DNA of 64,000 bases from positions 1 through 64,000 of the forward strand of contig NZ_NPMN01000023.1 of NCBI RefSeq assembly GCF_002266425.1, given 5' to 3'. Shown piece after piece: positions 26,933 to 35,456 of the stretch. The DNA is from Tissierella sp. P1 (GTDB taxonomy: Bacteria; Bacillota; Clostridia; Tissierellales; Tissierellaceae). The stretch's first letter is position 1. Every line of letters starts with the position of its first letter. Below the pieces are notes generated by a model that was not told the DNA's origin, made no database searches, and saw nothing but the letters and a program-made list of their open reading frames with translations. A program made the position numbers and the translations under genes.

Positions 26933-27715
26933 ATGTTTTCTAGAAATTTAGATAAAGCTAAGGAGGCTTTTAAAAATAGAGATATTGAAGCTACAATTAA
27001 GGCACATAAACAAAATTATGAACCTCATAACTCAGGTGAAGGAAAGTATATTAAAAATCTTATCTATGGTGGATTAGATGGAATAATTACTACATTTGCA
27101 GTAGTTGCTGGTGTTGCAGGTGCGTCTCTTAATGGTGGTATAGTACTAATTATGGGGTTTGCCAATTTAATAGCTGATGGTTTGTCTATGGCAATTGGAG
27201 ATTATTTATCTACAAAAGCAGAGATAGAATATCAACAACTTGAAAGAGAAAGAGAAAGTTGGGAAGTAGAACATTATCCCGAAGGAGAAAAACAAGAGAT
27301 GATAGAGCTTTACAAGGCCAAAGGATTGAGTGAAGAAGATGCTATTAAAATAACAGATATAATTTCAAAAAACAAAGAGACATGGATTAGTGTTATGATG
27401 GTAGAAGAATTAGGAATTGTAGAAGAAAAGGAATCTCCGATTAAAAATGCATTAGTTACCTTTGTTTCCTTTTTAATTTTTGGATTTGTTCCTTTAATAG
27501 CATATGTATCATCAACATTTATACCAGGCATGGGTGATATAACCTTCATATTAGCTTGCATATTAACTGGGGTAACCCTATTTGTTTTAGGTGCTCTAAA
27601 GGTGAAAGTAACTGTGAAAAATTGGTTTACTTCTGGACTAGAGATGCTTATAGTTGGAGGAATAGCAGCTATAGCGGCATTCCTCATAGGTAAACTATTG
27701 GCTGGTCTTGCATAA
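26933..27715 (+). CDS. VIT1/CCC1-family metal transporter
   Basis: This 260-aa protein has five predicted membrane helices and the VIT1/CCC1 signature LIYGGLDGIITTFAVVAGVAG followed by GFANLIADGLSMAIGDYLS. A cytosolic acidic segment (about residues 100-165, rich in Glu) supplies the metal-binding region, as in vacuolar iron transporters. It probably exports Fe2+ or Mn2+ from the cytosol. ATG follows AAAGGAGGATATATTT. It is a single gene closed by a terminator at 27779. The iron-handling theme recurs with the ferritin-encapsulin pair at 41.3 kb. Confidence 0.88.
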   Translation: MFSRNLDKAKEAFKNRDIEATIKAHKQNYEPHNSGEGKYIKNLIYGGLDGIITTFAVVAGVAGASLNGGIVLIMGFANLIADGLSMAIGDYLSTKAEIEYQQLERERESWEVEHYPEGEKQEMIELYKAKGLSEEDAIKITDIISKNKETWISVMMVEELGIVEEKESPIKNALVTFVSFLIFGFVPLIAYVSSTFIPGMGDITFILACILTGVTLFVLGALKVKVTVKNWFTSGLEMLIVGGIAAIAAFLIGKLLAGLA

Positions 27716-27778
27716 ACTTAAAAGAGACAAATCATTTCATGGAGTTTTAAAATTAAGGTTTTGATGAAGACGAATTAG

Positions 27779-27822
27779 AGCAGTAGATTATTTTTATAAA
27801 AACAATCTGCTGCTTTTAATTT
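27779..27822. terminator. Terminator between the metal transporter and the deacetylase
   Basis: AGCAGTAGATT (27779-27789) pairs, with one G-T wobble, with AATCTGCTGCT (27804-27814), followed by TTTTAATTTT. Genes converge here. Confidence 0.65.
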
Positions 27823-27862
27823 TATCCATTCTGCTTAGGATGTTTAACTTCCAATTTAGTTT

Positions 27863-29089
27863 TTATTGCAGGTTTATGATTTCCAGATTAAGTTCTTGCA
27901 AATACTCAATTATTCTTGGCAAGGCATCAATAACGGCTTGGGATTCATGGAGAAGAATGATGGATCCTGATACATTGGAGTTCTCAATAGAATAAAATAT
28001 CTTATCTGCATCGCGGGTTTTCCAATCTTCTGGATCATTATTCCAAAGTACTATTTTATATTCCTGATTGTATATTAAATCTTTTATCTGTTTATTAAGA
28101 GAGCCATAAGGTGGTCTAAAGAGATTTATCTTTTGATTGGTTACTTCTTCCAGTAATTCAATAGAGTCTATAAGTTCACTTTTTTGTTTATCATAAGAAA
28201 GAGTAGGCATATTAATATGATTCATAGAATGACTACCAATAGAGTAGCCGTTAGATTGAATACACTGAACGTAATCGGGATATTTCTTCACATTAAGTCC
28301 AGTAAAAAAGAATGTTCCACCAACTTCATATTTTTTTAGTACATCCATAATCCCTATAGAATATTGAGAAGGACCATCATCGAAGGTAAGAGCAACACTT
28401 CCTTCTGGAACGCTATATGTTATTGATTCTTCAAGTTTTATAAAAGGAATAGCGGGTTCAATAGAAGAGAGGTCTTCAATTGTTATACTATTCTCTGATT
28501 CCAAACTTTCACTTTCTTTCTCGGTTAATTCATTATTTAATTGAATTGACTGAGCCAGTGCCTTTTCATCAAATGCGGTTTTATTCAGATAAAGACGGCT
28601 TAAATATCCAAATAATATGACGAATATTACACTCATAATAGCAATAGATGTCATTTTAAATTTACCAATGTAATTCTTTGATATCTTTTCCTTATCTTTA
28701 TGCGGTTCATCATTTGATTCTAATTTTATAGGTATGAAGATTGGCTTGTCCAAAGCAGCAATGTCTTGACAACGTTTAATAGTATTTAATTTACTTATAT
28801 AATCTTCTGAGCATGAAAAACTTATTATCTCACTTTGATCACAATATGTTCGTGTCAATACACTTTTATGTTGTTTTTGGATTGCGTCCCATGAGCTATT
28901 AAAGGATAATCTATATTTATGTTTTTCATCAAGCTGAATAAGGTCTTTTAAATTCTCAGCTGTATATTTATCAACTTCCCAAAACATTTCAATATCTTGT
29001 TCAAATGAGAGCCTTACTTGTAAAAAATATTTATCATATTCATTTTTAATTTCTTTTAATTCAAGTAGTTTTCCGCTATAAATTGACAT
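27863..29089 (-). CDS. Membrane-anchored polysaccharide deacetylase with unusual N-terminal domain
   Basis: This 408-aa protein has three parts. Residues 1-145 form a soluble domain that I do not recognise. A membrane helix spans about 147-167 (MTSIAIMSVIFVILFGYLSR). After a Glu/Ser-rich linker comes a C-terminal NodB deacetylase domain with SVALTFDDGPS, the His pair SHSMNH, RPPYGS and LLHES. It should deacetylate N-acetylated wall or surface polysaccharide outside the membrane, with the N-terminal part inside. ATG follows AAGGGGGCCAACT. It lies 45 bp after the coiled-coil gene at 29135-29887, probably in one operon. A 145-residue cytosolic extension is not usual in this family. Confidence 0.85.
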   Translation of the reverse strand: MSIYSGKLLELKEIKNEYDKYFLQVRLSFEQDIEMFWEVDKYTAENLKDLIQLDEKHKYRLSFNSSWDAIQKQHKSVLTRTYCDQSEIISFSCSEDYISKLNTIKRCQDIAALDKPIFIPIKLESNDEPHKDKEKISKNYIGKFKMTSIAIMSVIFVILFGYLSRLYLNKTAFDEKALAQSIQLNNELTEKESESLESENSITIEDLSSIEPAIPFIKLEESITYSVPEGSVALTFDDGPSQYSIGIMDVLKKYEVGGTFFFTGLNVKKYPDYVQCIQSNGYSIGSHSMNHINMPTLSYDKQKSELIDSIELLEEVTNQKINLFRPPYGSLNKQIKDLIYNQEYKIVLWNNDPEDWKTRDADKIFYSIENSNVSGSIILLHESQAVIDALPRIIEYLQELNLEIINLQ

Positions 29090-29134
29090 AGTTGGCCCCC
29101 TTTCTTTAGGTTTAAATAAAGTTCTGGTAATTGT

Positions 29135-29887
29135 TTACCTTGAATCAGATATATTAGAATTAATTGCCTTTGAAGAAAAAGAGGAAGACATTCGTTCTGT
29201 AAAATCATTTATGGTTTTCATCAATTGAGATTTCTCATGAAGTATTTTTTCATATTGCTGTGCATATTGTTGGTTTTCCGTTTCCAGCCTTCTAATATTT
29301 TCTTCAAGCTCATTGATTTTTAGCATATTTTGATATTGAGCATTCATAGACTCCTCGTTAAGTTTATTGTATTTATTAATTTCAGTTTCAAGTTGATTTG
29401 AAATCTTTTCATATTCCATATTTGAATTGTTTTGATACTCTTTATAATCTTCCAGCAATTGATCGTAGTTCATTTGTTTGTTTGTTAAGCTATTTTCTAG
29501 TCCGCGAATTTCTTTATTCTTCTCCTGTAAAAGCTGATCTTTTTTCATTAAATCTTGCTTAATACGACTAATTGCTTCATTAGCAGCATATAATTGTTCC
29601 TCAAGGCCTTTATTTTTATAGAATATCAATTGACGATCTTTTATGATATTTTCCATGGAAACAATTAAATCTAGAACTACTTTGTCTTGATTATCTTTTG
29701 AAAATAGGGGATTATTGTTTTGTGTACTTATTTGTTCAGACTCTTTCAAATTAAGAAATTTCTCTTCTTTAATAACTTCCGTTACTTCTACTTGTTGTTC
29801 TATATTGTTTAGATCTAAAAGGTTTTGATTAGGATTAGTAGTTTTAAACCAACTAATGCCTTTTTTTTTAGTACTCTCTTTGGTCAC
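29135..29887 (-). CDS. Long coiled-coil protein
   Basis: This 250-aa protein is mainly coiled coil from about residue 90 to 230 (repeated Glu/Lys/Asn/Leu heptads such as LETEINKYNKLNEESMNAQY). It has a disordered N-terminus (KKKGISWFKTTNPNQNLLD) and a Ser-rich C-terminus (ERMSSSFSSKAINSNISDSR). No membrane segment or catalytic motif is seen. GTG at 29887 is the start: AGGAGG lies 8 nt upstream. It precedes the membrane deacetylase, which suggests a role as a scaffold or partner of that enzyme at the cell envelope. I do not recognise a named family. Confidence 0.75.
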   Translation of the reverse strand: MTKESTKKKGISWFKTTNPNQNLLDLNNIEQQVEVTEVIKEEKFLNLKESEQISTQNNNPLFSKDNQDKVVLDLIVSMENIIKDRQLIFYKNKGLEEQLYAANEAISRIKQDLMKKDQLLQEKNKEIRGLENSLTNKQMNYDQLLEDYKEYQNNSNMEYEKISNQLETEINKYNKLNEESMNAQYQNMLKINELEENIRRLETENQQYAQQYEKILHEKSQLMKTINDFTERMSSSFSSKAINSNISDSR

Positions 29888-30085
29888 AATATCATCCTCC
29901 TATATAAATGGCTTAATAAAAAACTTCTATCCATTTAATTATAGGCAAAAAGTAGAGGTAACAAAATAGTACAAAACTCCTATAATATTTTCAATATTGA
30001 AGTAAATTCATAGGGAGAAATGTAGGATAAAGAGATATGTAATACTTTAATGTCAAATAGTATATGAATATTCTTCTTATTTTTC

Positions 30086-30116
30086 TTGACCTTAGCCTTA
30101 GGATAAGGTTTATAGT
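30086..30116 (+). promoter_or_regulatory. MerR-type promoter with 19-bp spacer and dyad
   Basis: TTGACC (30086-30091) and TATAGT (30111-30116) are separated by 19 bp. The spacer carries the dyad ACCTTA-G-CC ... GG-A-TAAGGT (30089-30109). This is the classic overwound promoter that MerR-family regulators untwist, placed directly before the gene for such a regulator. Confidence 0.8.
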
Positions 30117-30149
30117 GTATATAGAATGATAAACAATGGAGGTTATATA

Positions 30150-31196
30150 ATGGAGAGACTTTATTCTGTAAAAGAAGTATCTGAGATATTTAATATATCT
30201 ACAAATAAAATTAGATTCTATGAGAAAAAAGGATTAATTAATCCTAAGAGGAACGTTGAAAATGATTATAGGTATTTCAATGAAAATGATTTAATAAAAC
30301 TCCATACAATTTTAATGTATAGGGAATTAAATTTACCAATTGAAAGCATTAGAGATATATTTAAGGATGAGAGTAAAAACAATTTATTAAATCATTTCTA
30401 TACTCAATGGGAAGTTGTGAATAACCAAATCCATAAGATGCAGCTGATAAAAGGATCTTTGGAAGACATTATGGATAATGTATATGAGAGTGAAAATGAG
30501 AGTTATAAGGCAGAAATAATAAAAGTAATAGAATCAATGAATGAAATATGGAAGGTTAAAAATGAATGGAAGGATAAATGGGATTTCAATAGTTGGGCTA
30601 AAACTTATGATGAATCAATAAGAAAAGATTATAGCACATTAAACTTTTATAAAAACTATGATAAGTTATTAGACACTGTTTTTGAAGAAGCGGTAGCAGA
30701 TAAGAAAATGACAATTAAAGTATTGGAAATAGGTGTGGGGACAGGGAATCTATCAAGAAGATTTTTAGATAAAAATTATGATATAATTGGTATTGATCAA
30801 TCAAGAGAAATGTTAAATATATCGAAGGAAAAGTTTCCAAAATTAAAGTTAAGATTAGGTGATTTTCTAAAGATTCCTTTTGAAAATAATAAATTTGATG
30901 TGATAGTATCAACCTATGCATTTCACCATCTAGATGAAGAGGAAAAAATTATTGCAATCAATGAAATGCTTAGGGTTTTAAAATTAGATGGCAAGATAAT
31001 CATAGGAGATCTAATGTTTGAAAGTCAAAAAGATAAAGGAGAAATTATGAAAACTTTAACTAAAGATGAAATTGAAGAAATAGAGGATGAATATTATTCA
31101 AATATTGATTTTTTAAGAGAACAATTTGAAATTCATAGGAAGAAATTAGAAGTAACTAGAATAGATAAATTAGTCTTTGTGGTTGAGGTGAATTAA
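30150..31196 (+). CDS. MerR-family DNA-binding domain fused to a SAM methyltransferase
   Basis: This 348-aa protein begins with a MerR helix-turn-helix (MERLYSVKEVSEIFNISTNK, then KIRFYEKKGLI and YRYFNENDL, residues 1-70). A helical dimerisation segment follows, and then a class I methyltransferase domain from about residue 150 (VLEIGVGTGNLSRRFLDKNY, GDFLKIPFENNKFDVIVST). The effector-binding domain of classical MerR proteins is replaced by an enzyme domain, so the protein may couple the sensing of its substrate to its own expression. ATG at 30150 has GGAGGTTATATA upstream. The promoter at 30086-30116 supports autoregulation. Confidence 0.88.
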   Translation: MERLYSVKEVSEIFNISTNKIRFYEKKGLINPKRNVENDYRYFNENDLIKLHTILMYRELNLPIESIRDIFKDESKNNLLNHFYTQWEVVNNQIHKMQLIKGSLEDIMDNVYESENESYKAEIIKVIESMNEIWKVKNEWKDKWDFNSWAKTYDESIRKDYSTLNFYKNYDKLLDTVFEEAVADKKMTIKVLEIGVGTGNLSRRFLDKNYDIIGIDQSREMLNISKEKFPKLKLRLGDFLKIPFENNKFDVIVSTYAFHHLDEEEKIIAINEMLRVLKLDGKIIIGDLMFESQKDKGEIMKTLTKDEIEEIEDEYYSNIDFLREQFEIHRKKLEVTRIDKLVFVVEVN

Positions 31197-31259
31197 AATT
31201 TGAATTATAATATATATAATTTTAGGGGAGAGTGACCATAAAAATAAGGGAGGGATTTT

Positions 31260-31832
31260 ATGAAGGAAATGAGAAGGAAAGATAGAGAAATGGACGAGAA
31301 TTTTGCCTATTCCATCATAGACAAAGCTAAATTTGGAACCTTAGCCACTATTGATGAAGAAGGAAATCCTTATTGCATTCCAGTTTCTATTGCTAGATGT
31401 GATAATAAAATATATATCCATTCTGCATATCAGGGTAGTAAAATAGAAAATATAAAAAGAAATTCTAAAATATGTATATCTTTTGTTGGAGATGTGAATG
31501 TTCCACCACCAGGACCTGCTGGAGAATTAGAAAAAGCTATGGAAGACCCCAAAACCTTTAGAAAGATAGCCAGTCAAAAATTTACCACTGAATTTGAATC
31601 AACAGTAGTTTTTGGTAGGGCTAATATTGTTGAAGATGAGAAGGAAAAAATCTTAGGGCTAAGGCTGTTATCAGAAAAATATAGTCCTTGGAATATGCCA
31701 TATTTTGAAGCAGCTATTGAAGGTTCTTTAAAGATTACTTGTGTAATACGTATTGATATCGAAAGAATTACTGGAAAAAGAAAGAAGTATGATAAAGGCG
31801 GCGTAGAGATGAAATGGGGTAGAATGGAATAG
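31260..31832 (+). CDS. Pyridoxamine 5'-phosphate oxidase family (NimA-like) flavoprotein
   Basis: This 190-aa protein has the split-barrel flavin-binding fold. It starts MKEMRRKDREMDENFAYSII and has FGTLATIDEEGNPYCIPVSI and IYIHSAYQGSKIENIKRN, typical of the NimA-like group within the PNPOx superfamily. Members bind FMN or haem and include proteins linked to nitroimidazole resistance; the specific role here is unknown. ATG follows AAGGGAGGGATTTT. It is 63 bp downstream of the MerR-methyltransferase gene and may be transcribed with it. A terminator follows at 31878. Confidence 0.85.
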   Translation: MKEMRRKDREMDENFAYSIIDKAKFGTLATIDEEGNPYCIPVSIARCDNKIYIHSAYQGSKIENIKRNSKICISFVGDVNVPPPGPAGELEKAMEDPKTFRKIASQKFTTEFESTVVFGRANIVEDEKEKILGLRLLSEKYSPWNMPYFEAAIEGSLKITCVIRIDIERITGKRKKYDKGGVEMKWGRME

Positions 31833-31877
31833 TGTAGTTAAAGTTATGAATATTTTTTGAGATCATTTTATTGCCAT

Positions 31878-31911
31878 AAAAATGCTAAATATATATTTAG
31901 CATTTTTATTT
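31878..31911 (+). terminator. Intrinsic terminator
   Basis: AAAAATGCTAAAT (31878-31890) pairs with ATTTAGCATTTTT (31895-31907), followed by ATTTTT. Confidence 0.85.
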
Positions 31912-32006
31912 TTATATAAAGGTATTATTCTTTGAGTAATAATAATATTAATTAAAGATTTTCCTGACTTATAGTTAGATTAGTCTTATAAGTTTAATAT
32001 ATTATA

Positions 32007-32054
32007 TTGACTTCTAATGCATATAGCTATATGATATATATCGACGCGATATAT
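32007..32054 (+). promoter_or_regulatory. PadR-gene promoter with overlapping operator
   Basis: TTGACT (32007-32012), 17 nt, TATGAT (32030-32035) form the promoter. Immediately downstream is a 19-bp dyad, ATATATCG-ACG-CGATATAT (32036-32054), and the spacer holds a second palindrome, ATATAGCTATAT (32021-32032). The site covers the transcription start of the padR gene, fitting autorepression. Confidence 0.7.
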
Positions 32055-32078
32055 TAATATTAAGAAAGGTTGATGCTA

Positions 32079-32591
32079 ATGATAAAATTTATAATTTTAG
32101 GTTTTTTAACATATAAAAACCTCACAGGGTATGATATAAAGCAAATTATGATTCAAAGTACATCAAATTTTGCTAATGCAAGTTTTGGAAGTATTTACCC
32201 TGCACTAAATAAATTAGAAAAAGATGGTTTAATAAACTCTACTAAGGTTATAGAGGATGGAAAATACAAGAAGGTATATTGTATCAATGAAGCTGGAAAT
32301 GATGCATTTATTAAATGGCTAGAAGAGCCTATAGATTTTATGAGATCTTATGAGGATATTCTTACCAAAATATTTTTCTATGAAAAACTTCCAAAGAAAA
32401 AGGCTTCACAGCTTGTGGAGCAGTTAATTGGAGATATTAATAAAAAGTTAGAGGAGCTTGAAAGTCTTGAGGCTGAGATTAGGGATAAGGCAGGGTATTT
32501 TGAAATGTCAACACTTTATTTTGGTATAGATCATTTGAAATTTATGACTAGTTGGTATGAAAAATTCTTAAAGGATTTAAATAATAGATAA
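32079..32591 (+). CDS. PadR-family transcriptional regulator
   Basis: This 170-aa protein has the PadR winged helix (LTGYDIKQIMIQSTSNFANA, then SFGSIYPALNKLEKDGLIN; residues 15-65) and the C-terminal helical dimerisation domain of the Vir/AphA type. PadR proteins repress detoxification or transporter genes and are released by small ligands such as phenolics. ATG at 32079 is supported by AAAGG 9 nt upstream. The 19-bp dyad in its promoter is the probable operator. The two flavodoxin-like genes that follow without a terminator are the likely targets. Confidence 0.88.
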   Translation: MIKFIILGFLTYKNLTGYDIKQIMIQSTSNFANASFGSIYPALNKLEKDGLINSTKVIEDGKYKKVYCINEAGNDAFIKWLEEPIDFMRSYEDILTKIFFYEKLPKKKASQLVEQLIGDINKKLEELESLEAEIRDKAGYFEMSTLYFGIDHLKFMTSWYEKFLKDLNNR

Positions 32592-32606
32592 GGGAGGTAT
32601 GTATAG

Positions 32607-33173
32607 GTGAAAGCATTAATACTTAACGGTGCATTAGAAAACGACCAAAGTATGGAAAGAATAAACAAGCTTACTGAAGAGACACTTATTGAACATGGTT
32701 ATGAAGTAGAATCTATTGTACTCAATGAAAAGAAAATAGGAGAATGTATGGGGTGTTTTGGCTGCTGGGTAAAGACTCCTGGAATTTGTGTAATAGATGA
32801 TTATGGACGAGTGCTTACAGAAACTATAATTAATATGGATTTAGTAGTATATCTTACGCCTGTAGTCTATGGAGGATATTCATCTGAACTTAAAAAGGCT
32901 TTAGATAGAATAATTCCTTTATTACTTCCATTCTTTAAAAAGATTAGTGGAGAAGTGCATCATAAGGAGAGATATAAAACATATCCAGAGGTAGTAGTGT
33001 TAGGATTGATGTCAGAAGAAGACAATGAAATGGAAGAAGTATTTAATAATCTTCTCAAGAGAAACTCTTTAAATTGGTATAATTCTTTCAGCGGAGGAAC
33101 TATACATAATAAATCAGAAGAACAGATAAAATATCAATTAAAAGAGAAGTTAAGTCATAGAAAGGGGATATAA
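32607..33173 (+). CDS. Flavodoxin-fold NAD(P)H oxidoreductase
   Basis: This 188-aa protein has a flavodoxin-like fold: MKALILNGALEN at the start replaces the usual phosphate-binding loop, the Cys block KKIGECMGCFGCWVKTPG is typical of iron-sulfur-flavoprotein-like and quinone-reductase-like members, and YLTPVVYGGYSSELKKALDR is the conserved FMN-binding segment. It probably reduces a quinone, nitro or related compound. The GTG start at 32607 follows GGGAGG. It starts 15 bp after padR and is followed 1 bp later by a second flavodoxin-like gene. Confidence 0.82.
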   Translation: MKALILNGALENDQSMERINKLTEETLIEHGYEVESIVLNEKKIGECMGCFGCWVKTPGICVIDDYGRVLTETIINMDLVVYLTPVVYGGYSSELKKALDRIIPLLLPFFKKISGEVHHKERYKTYPEVVVLGLMSEEDNEMEEVFNNLLKRNSLNWYNSFSGGTIHNKSEEQIKYQLKEKLSHRKGI

Positions 33174-33174
33174 T

Positions 33175-33849
33175 ATGTTAAATGAGAAAAAGGCATTGTT
33201 ATTAATTGGAAGTCCTAAAAAGAAAAACAGTACCTCCGAATCCCTAGGAAATTATTTACTTGAAGGGCTGAATAAAAAAGGATATATTTCTGAGAAACTT
33301 CATATAATTTCTATTCTAAAAGATGATGTAGAAGGTCTATTTGCCAAGGTAAATGATGCTGATATAGTTATAGTTTCTGCCCCTTTATACGTGGACAGTT
33401 TACCATCTCCTTTGATTAAAGCTTTTGAGCTTATAGGACAAAATAGAAAAGGAATGTCAAATTCTAAAAGCCAAAGGTTTATTTCTATTGTAAATAATGG
33501 TTTTCCAGAATCATTTCATAGTAATACAGCTCTTAAAATATGTAAAATATTTGCAGATAATGCTGGATTTCAATGGCTTGGTGGTCTTGCAATAGGATGC
33601 AGTCCTGCAATAAATGGCATGCCAATTAAAAACTTAGGCGGCATGACTAGGAATATAGTAAAATCTTTAGATATAACTATAGATAAAATAGCTAAGAATG
33701 AAAGTATCCCTTTAGAGGCAATAAATTTAGTATCAAAAGAAATAATACCTAGTTGGTTATATACATTAATTGCTAATAGAGGATGGAAGATTCAGGCTAG
33801 GAAGTTTAATGCTCATAAAAGCTTATATATAAAGCCTTATATAAAATAA
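33175..33849 (+). CDS. NAD(P)H-dependent oxidoreductase, flavodoxin-like
   Basis: This 224-aa protein begins KKALLLIGSPKKKNSTSESL, the FMN phosphate-binding SPxxxxST loop, and has IVIVSAPLYVDSLPSPLIKA as the second flavin-contact segment. Its C-terminal third (from about residue 150) is extended relative to simple flavodoxins. It follows the previous gene by a single base, so translation is coupled and the two proteins may act as a heteromeric reductase. Both are probably under control of the upstream PadR protein. A modest terminator lies at 33863. Confidence 0.8.
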   Translation: MLNEKKALLLIGSPKKKNSTSESLGNYLLEGLNKKGYISEKLHIISILKDDVEGLFAKVNDADIVIVSAPLYVDSLPSPLIKAFELIGQNRKGMSNSKSQRFISIVNNGFPESFHSNTALKICKIFADNAGFQWLGGLAIGCSPAINGMPIKNLGGMTRNIVKSLDITIDKIAKNESIPLEAINLVSKEIIPSWLYTLIANRGWKIQARKFNAHKSLYIKPYIK

Positions 33850-33862
33850 ATATAATTCACCT

Positions 33863-33890
33863 AAAAATCTTCTTATAAGGGGATTTTTAA
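33863..33890 (+). terminator. Probable terminator of the padR operon
   Basis: AAAAATC (33863-33869) pairs with GATTTTT (33882-33888); T-rich sequence follows. Confidence 0.55.
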
Positions 33891-33988
33891 TATTGTTTTA
33901 ATATGATAGACAGCTTAAGATATCTTTGTTTCTATATATAAGGTATAATTATTCTATAATTACAGATCCATAAAGGAGAAAAAGTCCA

Positions 33989-34360
33989 ATGAAGTTATAT
34001 AATCTAATATTCATCACATTAGGAATTATTTCTATGGTAATTGGAATGATAGGAGTCATTATACCTGTATTACCAACAACACCATTTTTGATATTAGCAT
34101 CTATGTTTTTTGTAAAGGGATCTGAGAAATTTGACTTATGGCTTAAAAGCACAAAATTATACAAAGATTATGCAGAAGATTTTATTAGAGATAGGTCAAT
34201 GACATTAAAGAGAAAAATAACAATAATGTTGATCTCTGATTTAATGTTATTATTTCCATTAATAATTGTAGGAAAGGTATTTATTAAATTGTTTATAATA
34301 TTGATAGCAATTTTCAAGTATTATTATTTTATCTTTGAGATAAAGACTAAGAAAGAATAA
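33989..34360 (+). CDS. YbaN/DUF454 family membrane protein
   Basis: This 123-aa protein has the DUF454 signature: an N-terminal helix (IFITLGIISMVIGMIGVIIP) followed directly by VLPTTPFLILASMFFVKGSE, the SEKF-x-x-W motif, a Lys/Arg-rich loop (DRSMTLKRK) and two C-terminal helices. Family members are small inner-membrane proteins of unknown function, sometimes linked to haem or respiration. ATG follows AAGGAGAAAAAGTCCA. It is monocistronic, and the following 575 bp contain a decayed gene. Confidence 0.85.
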   Translation: MKLYNLIFITLGIISMVIGMIGVIIPVLPTTPFLILASMFFVKGSEKFDLWLKSTKLYKDYAEDFIRDRSMTLKRKITIMLISDLMLLFPLIIVGKVFIKLFIILIAIFKYYYFIFEIKTKKE

Positions 34361-34439
34361 TTGATTCACAAAACATTTAATATTTTGTAGCTCTAAGTTA
34401 TTTGATATAAATTATATTTTCCTGTATTATTTCTAATAA

Positions 34440-34764
34440 AATTTGCAGAATCAGTTTAAATACAGCATGAGATGTGCCAGTATCTGTCTTTTCTAATTTT
34501 TCCCCAATATAATTGTCTATTGTTTTTATTGTTTTTTCATTTGCCCTAAATTTATACCACTTGCAACTATTAATATAGGTTTTGAAATGTTTATCCTTTA
34601 AAAATTAAAGATTTATCTATTTGAGATACATTATGTCCTACTGCATCTGCCGCCTCTTGAGCAGTTCTAGTTGAAGCACAAAATTCAATTACATTTAAAT
34701 TTGACCCAACTTATTCCAAAAATGTTTTGAATTTTTCAGTACTTTTACTCAAATCATATGACAT
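34440..34764 (-). pseudogene. Decayed YbaK/EbsC-type aminoacyl-tRNA deacylase
   Basis: On the minus strand an ATG at 34764, with AGGAGAGAAGCAT before it, starts MSYDLSKSTEKFKTFLE, stop, VGSNLNVIEFCASTRTAQEA and continues with ADAVGHNVSQIDKSLIFKG. After further stops and shifts come PILIVASGIN and NEKTIK..NYIGEKLEKTD. These are the ordered blocks of YbaK-domain proteins, which hydrolyse mischarged tRNAs. At least two stops and two frameshifts are present and the C-terminal active-site part is missing, so this is an old pseudogene. Confidence 0.75.
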
Positions 34765-34945
34765 ATGCTTCTCTCCTTATTTGATTAAATTATTATAAAT
34801 AATATAAAGATGAACTTTGAAATATGTGAATTATAATAAAGTCAGTAAATATTTATCTTATACTTTCATTAAATTACCTAGTATTTAAAATCGTTAAAAC
34901 ATACAAAATAATAAAGAATAAAACTTTGATATAGAGGTGAGAATT

Positions 34946-35143
34946 TTGGCAAAAAGACCATTGAATTCTAATGCTGTAAGAGCTTTAGAAGAAATGAAAA
35001 TGGAGATAGCCAATGAAATGGGCTTATCAAATAATCTTTCAAATTTAGATCCCATAGAGAATATATTTACTGCTGGTACAGTAGGTGGAATGATGACTAA
35101 GAAATTAGTTGAAATGGGACAAAAACAGCTTATAGATAAATAA
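34946..35143 (+). CDS. Alpha/beta-type small acid-soluble spore protein
   Basis: This 65-aa protein starts MAKRPLNSNAVRALEEMKME and has the SASP signature IANEMGLSNNLSN and AGTVGGMMTKKLVEMGQKQL. Alpha/beta SASPs coat and protect DNA in dormant spores, and the Glu-Ile/Glu-Met GPR cleavage site region is visible at MEIANE. TTG at 34946 was chosen as start because GAGGTGAG lies directly upstream and this gives the canonical N-terminus; a GTG at 34937 is embedded in that site. The gene shows the host is a spore former. It is followed 56 bp later by tlp. Confidence 0.88.
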   Translation: MAKRPLNSNAVRALEEMKMEIANEMGLSNNLSNLDPIENIFTAGTVGGMMTKKLVEMGQKQLIDK

Positions 35144-35199
35144 TAAGATTGTGGTCATCTTTAGATGAAAAAATTATTAAAAATAAGGAGGTGCAGATT

Positions 35200-35433
35200 A
35201 TGAATAATAAACCAAAACCAGATGATAGAAGAGATAATGTTGAGAAGATACAATTTAATATTGACAATACAATTAAAAATTACAATCTTGCAGAAGAAGT
35301 GATTGCAAAAACAGATGATGAAAAGACTAAAGAAGCATTAATGGAGAAAAATAAAAGGAGAGAAGAATCTCTAAAGGGAATGAAAGAAGAAATTAAAGAT
35401 GAGGCAATAGCAAGAGAAAATAATTACAAGTAA
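35200..35433 (+). CDS. tlp: Tlp, small acid-soluble spore protein
   Basis: This 77-aa protein begins MNNKPKPDDRRDNVEKIQFN and has the Tlp-family block IDNTIKNYNLAEEVIAKTDD followed by KNKRREESLKGMKEEIKDEA. Tlp is a minor spore-core protein made late in sporulation. ATG at 35200 has AAGGAGGTG at good spacing; an earlier frame start at 35149 has none. It is downstream of the SASP gene and ends in a strong terminator, so the two probably form a forespore-expressed unit. Confidence 0.9.
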   Translation: MNNKPKPDDRRDNVEKIQFNIDNTIKNYNLAEEVIAKTDDEKTKEALMEKNKRREESLKGMKEEIKDEAIARENNYK

Positions 35434-35456
35434 ATGAAATTGAATGTAAAATAAGG

